From NCBI GenBank assembly GCA_964442525.1, contig CAYTZO010000022.1:1-14367 (forward strand): a DNA stretch of 14,367 nt, written 5' to 3'. The notes beneath the pieces were generated by a model, which worked only from the letters and a program-made list of their open reading frames with translations, did not search any database and was not told where the DNA came from. This DNA comes from CAYTZO01 sp964442525. Lineage in GTDB: Bacteria; Patescibacteriota; Microgenomatia; UBA10105; UBA927. The first letter of the stretch is position 1, and each line of letters starts with the position of its first letter. The position numbers were made by a program, and so were the translations under genes. This document shows, piece by piece, positions 13,148-14,367 of this stretch.

Positions 13148-14232
13148 CGAAAGCAAAATCCGTTGCCGCCGTCGGCGACCTCCTCAAAGAAGGCAAAACC
13201 AATGGTTTTGTCGCCCAGGACGACATCTTAGCACTTTTTCCGAAACCAGAAGATCACATCGGTGATCTCGACGAGCTCTATGATAAGCTCATTAAATCCG
13301 GCATCGACGTTTTTGAAACGACGAGTCAGGACATAGAGAAAGAAGCAAGTAAAAGCATTGCGGAACTTGAGAAAGAAATCGAGGCGCTCGCCCGGGCTTC
13401 TGCCGAAGGAGTCTCCGATCCGGTTCGGATGTACCTCAAGGAAATCGGCCGCATTCCGCTTCTCACGTTTGCCGACGAGATATCTCTGGCCAAACGATAT
13501 GAAAAAGGCGACAAACGTGCAAAAAAGAAACTCATCGAAAGCAACTTAAGGCTCGTTGTTTCCATCGCCAAGAAATATATCGGCCGCGGCATGAGCCTTC
13601 TGGACCTGATCCAGGAGGGCAACCAGGGACTTATCCGTGCCGTGGAAAAATACGATTGGCGCAAGGGGTATAAATTTAGTACCTACGCCACCTGGTGGAT
13701 TAGACAAGCAATTACCCGCGCGATTGCCGACCAGGCCCGCACCATTCGTATCCCGGTTCACATGGTTGAGACGATTAACCGGTTTGTGCGCGCGAGCCGC
13801 AGACTCATGCAGGAGTTAGGCCGGGAACCGGCGCCTGAGGAAATTGCAAAAGTGATGGAAGTCGATGTCGCCAAAGTCCGCGAGATTATGAAGGTCAGCC
13901 AGGAACCGACAAGTCTCGAGACGCCGGTCGGAGACGAGGAGGATAGTCACCTTGGAGACTTTATTTCCGATCCCGGGCCTACGCCGTACGATCAAACTTC
14001 ACGCCAACTCCTTAAAGAGCACATGGAAGAAGTGCTGACCACGCTTTCCGACCGCGAGAAAAAAGTTCTCATCCTTCGCTTCGGGCTCGAGGACGGTCGT
14101 CCGAGAACGCTGGAGGAAGTCGGCGCACAGTTTGGCGTTACCCGCGAGCGCATCCGGCAAATTGAAGCGAAAGCGCTTCGCAAACTTCGTCATCCTTCCC
14201 GCAGCAAAAAACTCAAGGATTATTTAGAGTAA
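13144..14232 (+). CDS. rpoD: Primary RNA polymerase sigma factor (sigma-70)
   Basis: The 362 residues are close to the size of B. subtilis SigA. A short acidic N-terminal part (1-85), with a region 1.1-like segment and a helical linker, precedes region 1.2 (SDPVRMYLKEIGRIPLL, 91-107). Region 2 (about 130-200) includes DLIQEGNQGLIRAVEKYDW and the -10-melting aromatic stretch YKFSTYATWWIRQAI (176-190). Region 3 spans about 210-285. Region 4 (about 295-362) contains the helix-turn-helix RTLEEVGAQFGVTRERIRQIEAKALRKLR, which reads the -35 box. All signs are of a housekeeping sigma, not an alternative one. ATG 13144 lacks a strong Shine-Dalgarno and overlaps the stop of a short leader ORF. It follows dnaG, with its own candidate promoter and a leader hairpin. 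Confidence 0.97.
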   Translation: MTKAKSVAAVGDLLKEGKTNGFVAQDDILALFPKPEDHIGDLDELYDKLIKSGIDVFETTSQDIEKEASKSIAELEKEIEALARASAEGVSDPVRMYLKEIGRIPLLTFADEISLAKRYEKGDKRAKKKLIESNLRLVVSIAKKYIGRGMSLLDLIQEGNQGLIRAVEKYDWRKGYKFSTYATWWIRQAITRAIADQARTIRIPVHMVETINRFVRASRRLMQELGREPAPEEIAKVMEVDVAKVREIMKVSQEPTSLETPVGDEEDSHLGDFISDPGPTPYDQTSRQLLKEHMEEVLTTLSDREKKVLILRFGLEDGRPRTLEEVGAQFGVTRERIRQIEAKALRKLRHPSRSKKLKDYLE

Positions 14233-14253
14233 AAAAATTCGTTTATTTGTTTC

Positions 14254-14292
14254 TGATCCAAAGGACCGGATCAACGGGAGACTGTGTATAAT
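14254..14292 (+). promoter_or_regulatory. Perfect TATAAT next to an inverted repeat, promoter of a gene beyond the window
   Basis: TATAAT (14287-14292) is preceded by TGTG but by no good -35. TGATCC (14254-14259) and GGATCA (14268-14273) form a 6-bp inverted repeat in the -35 area and could be an operator. The repeat has no T-run, so it is a poor terminator for rpoD. The remaining bases to 14367 hold a run of eight T (after GATA) and no complete gene. Confidence 0.4.
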
Positions 14293-14367
14293 TATTTGCG
14301 ATACTTTGTTGAGAAGACACTGAAAGATATTTTTTTTGTTCCCCTGAGAGATAAAGGTATCGTGTGG

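Noticed and set aside
1..14367. Recoding of TGA as glycine (genetic code 25)
   Set aside because: Several complete genes end at TGA at the expected length (EamA, GT-C-like at 9333, Nudix), and no conserved position needs in-frame TGA.
1..14367. CRISPR arrays or complete insertion sequences
   Set aside because: No regularly spaced direct repeats and no intact transposase or terminal inverted-repeat pair were seen.

Overview
The window looks like chromosomal DNA of a bacterium of the Candidate Phyla Radiation (Patescibacteria), possibly Microgenomates-like. This rests on four things. It has a small primary sigma factor (362 residues) directly after dnaG. Several large GT-C type membrane proteins have little recognisable similarity to named families. 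The export system is of the membrane-anchored MacA/MacB (YknXYZ) kind, as in cells without a classical outer membrane. Gene-poor spacers are rich in GC-rich inverted repeats. TGA is used only as a stop, so the recoded (TGA = Gly) CPR lineages are unlikely. The lineage is inferred and was not tested by any search.

Left part (1-2226). The 3' end of a tRNA-like gene (1-52) runs into the tail of a convergent EamA-type transporter gene (44-979, minus). A 44-bp gap with back-to-back -10 boxes separates this from a complete tRNA-Ser(GGA) (1024-1109). After the tRNA come a probable terminator, further inverted repeats, and the first 38 codons of a serine recombinase that ends abruptly (1226-1342). 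The decayed mobile-element remnant abuts an SRPBCC-domain gene (1354-1851). About 375 bases without a credible gene (1852-2226) follow; they are full of small hairpins.

Middle part (2227-9165). A minus-strand GTG-started polytopic GT-C-like protein (2227-4146) diverges from an operon on the plus strand. The operon holds a membrane-anchored MacA-like adaptor, a MacB-type ATPase, a MacB/FtsX-type permease, a membrane-anchored alpha/beta hydrolase whose start overlaps the permease stop, and a membrane-anchored DUF5666-like protein with a perfect Shine-Dalgarno. The set reads as an exporter or envelope-remodelling module with extracytoplasmic accessory proteins. Three of its products carry Gly/Arg-rich low-complexity segments.

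Right part (9166-14367). Behind an operator-like inverted repeat lie a second GT-C-like membrane protein, a Nudix hydrolase coupled to it by an ATGA overlap, dnaG primase and the primary sigma factor rpoD. RpoD appears to have its own promoter at the end of dnaG. Its leader carries a perfect 8-bp hairpin and a 19-codon leader ORF that overlaps the rpoD ATG. The last 135 bases hold a perfect TATAAT next to an inverted repeat, probably the promoter of the next gene outside the window.
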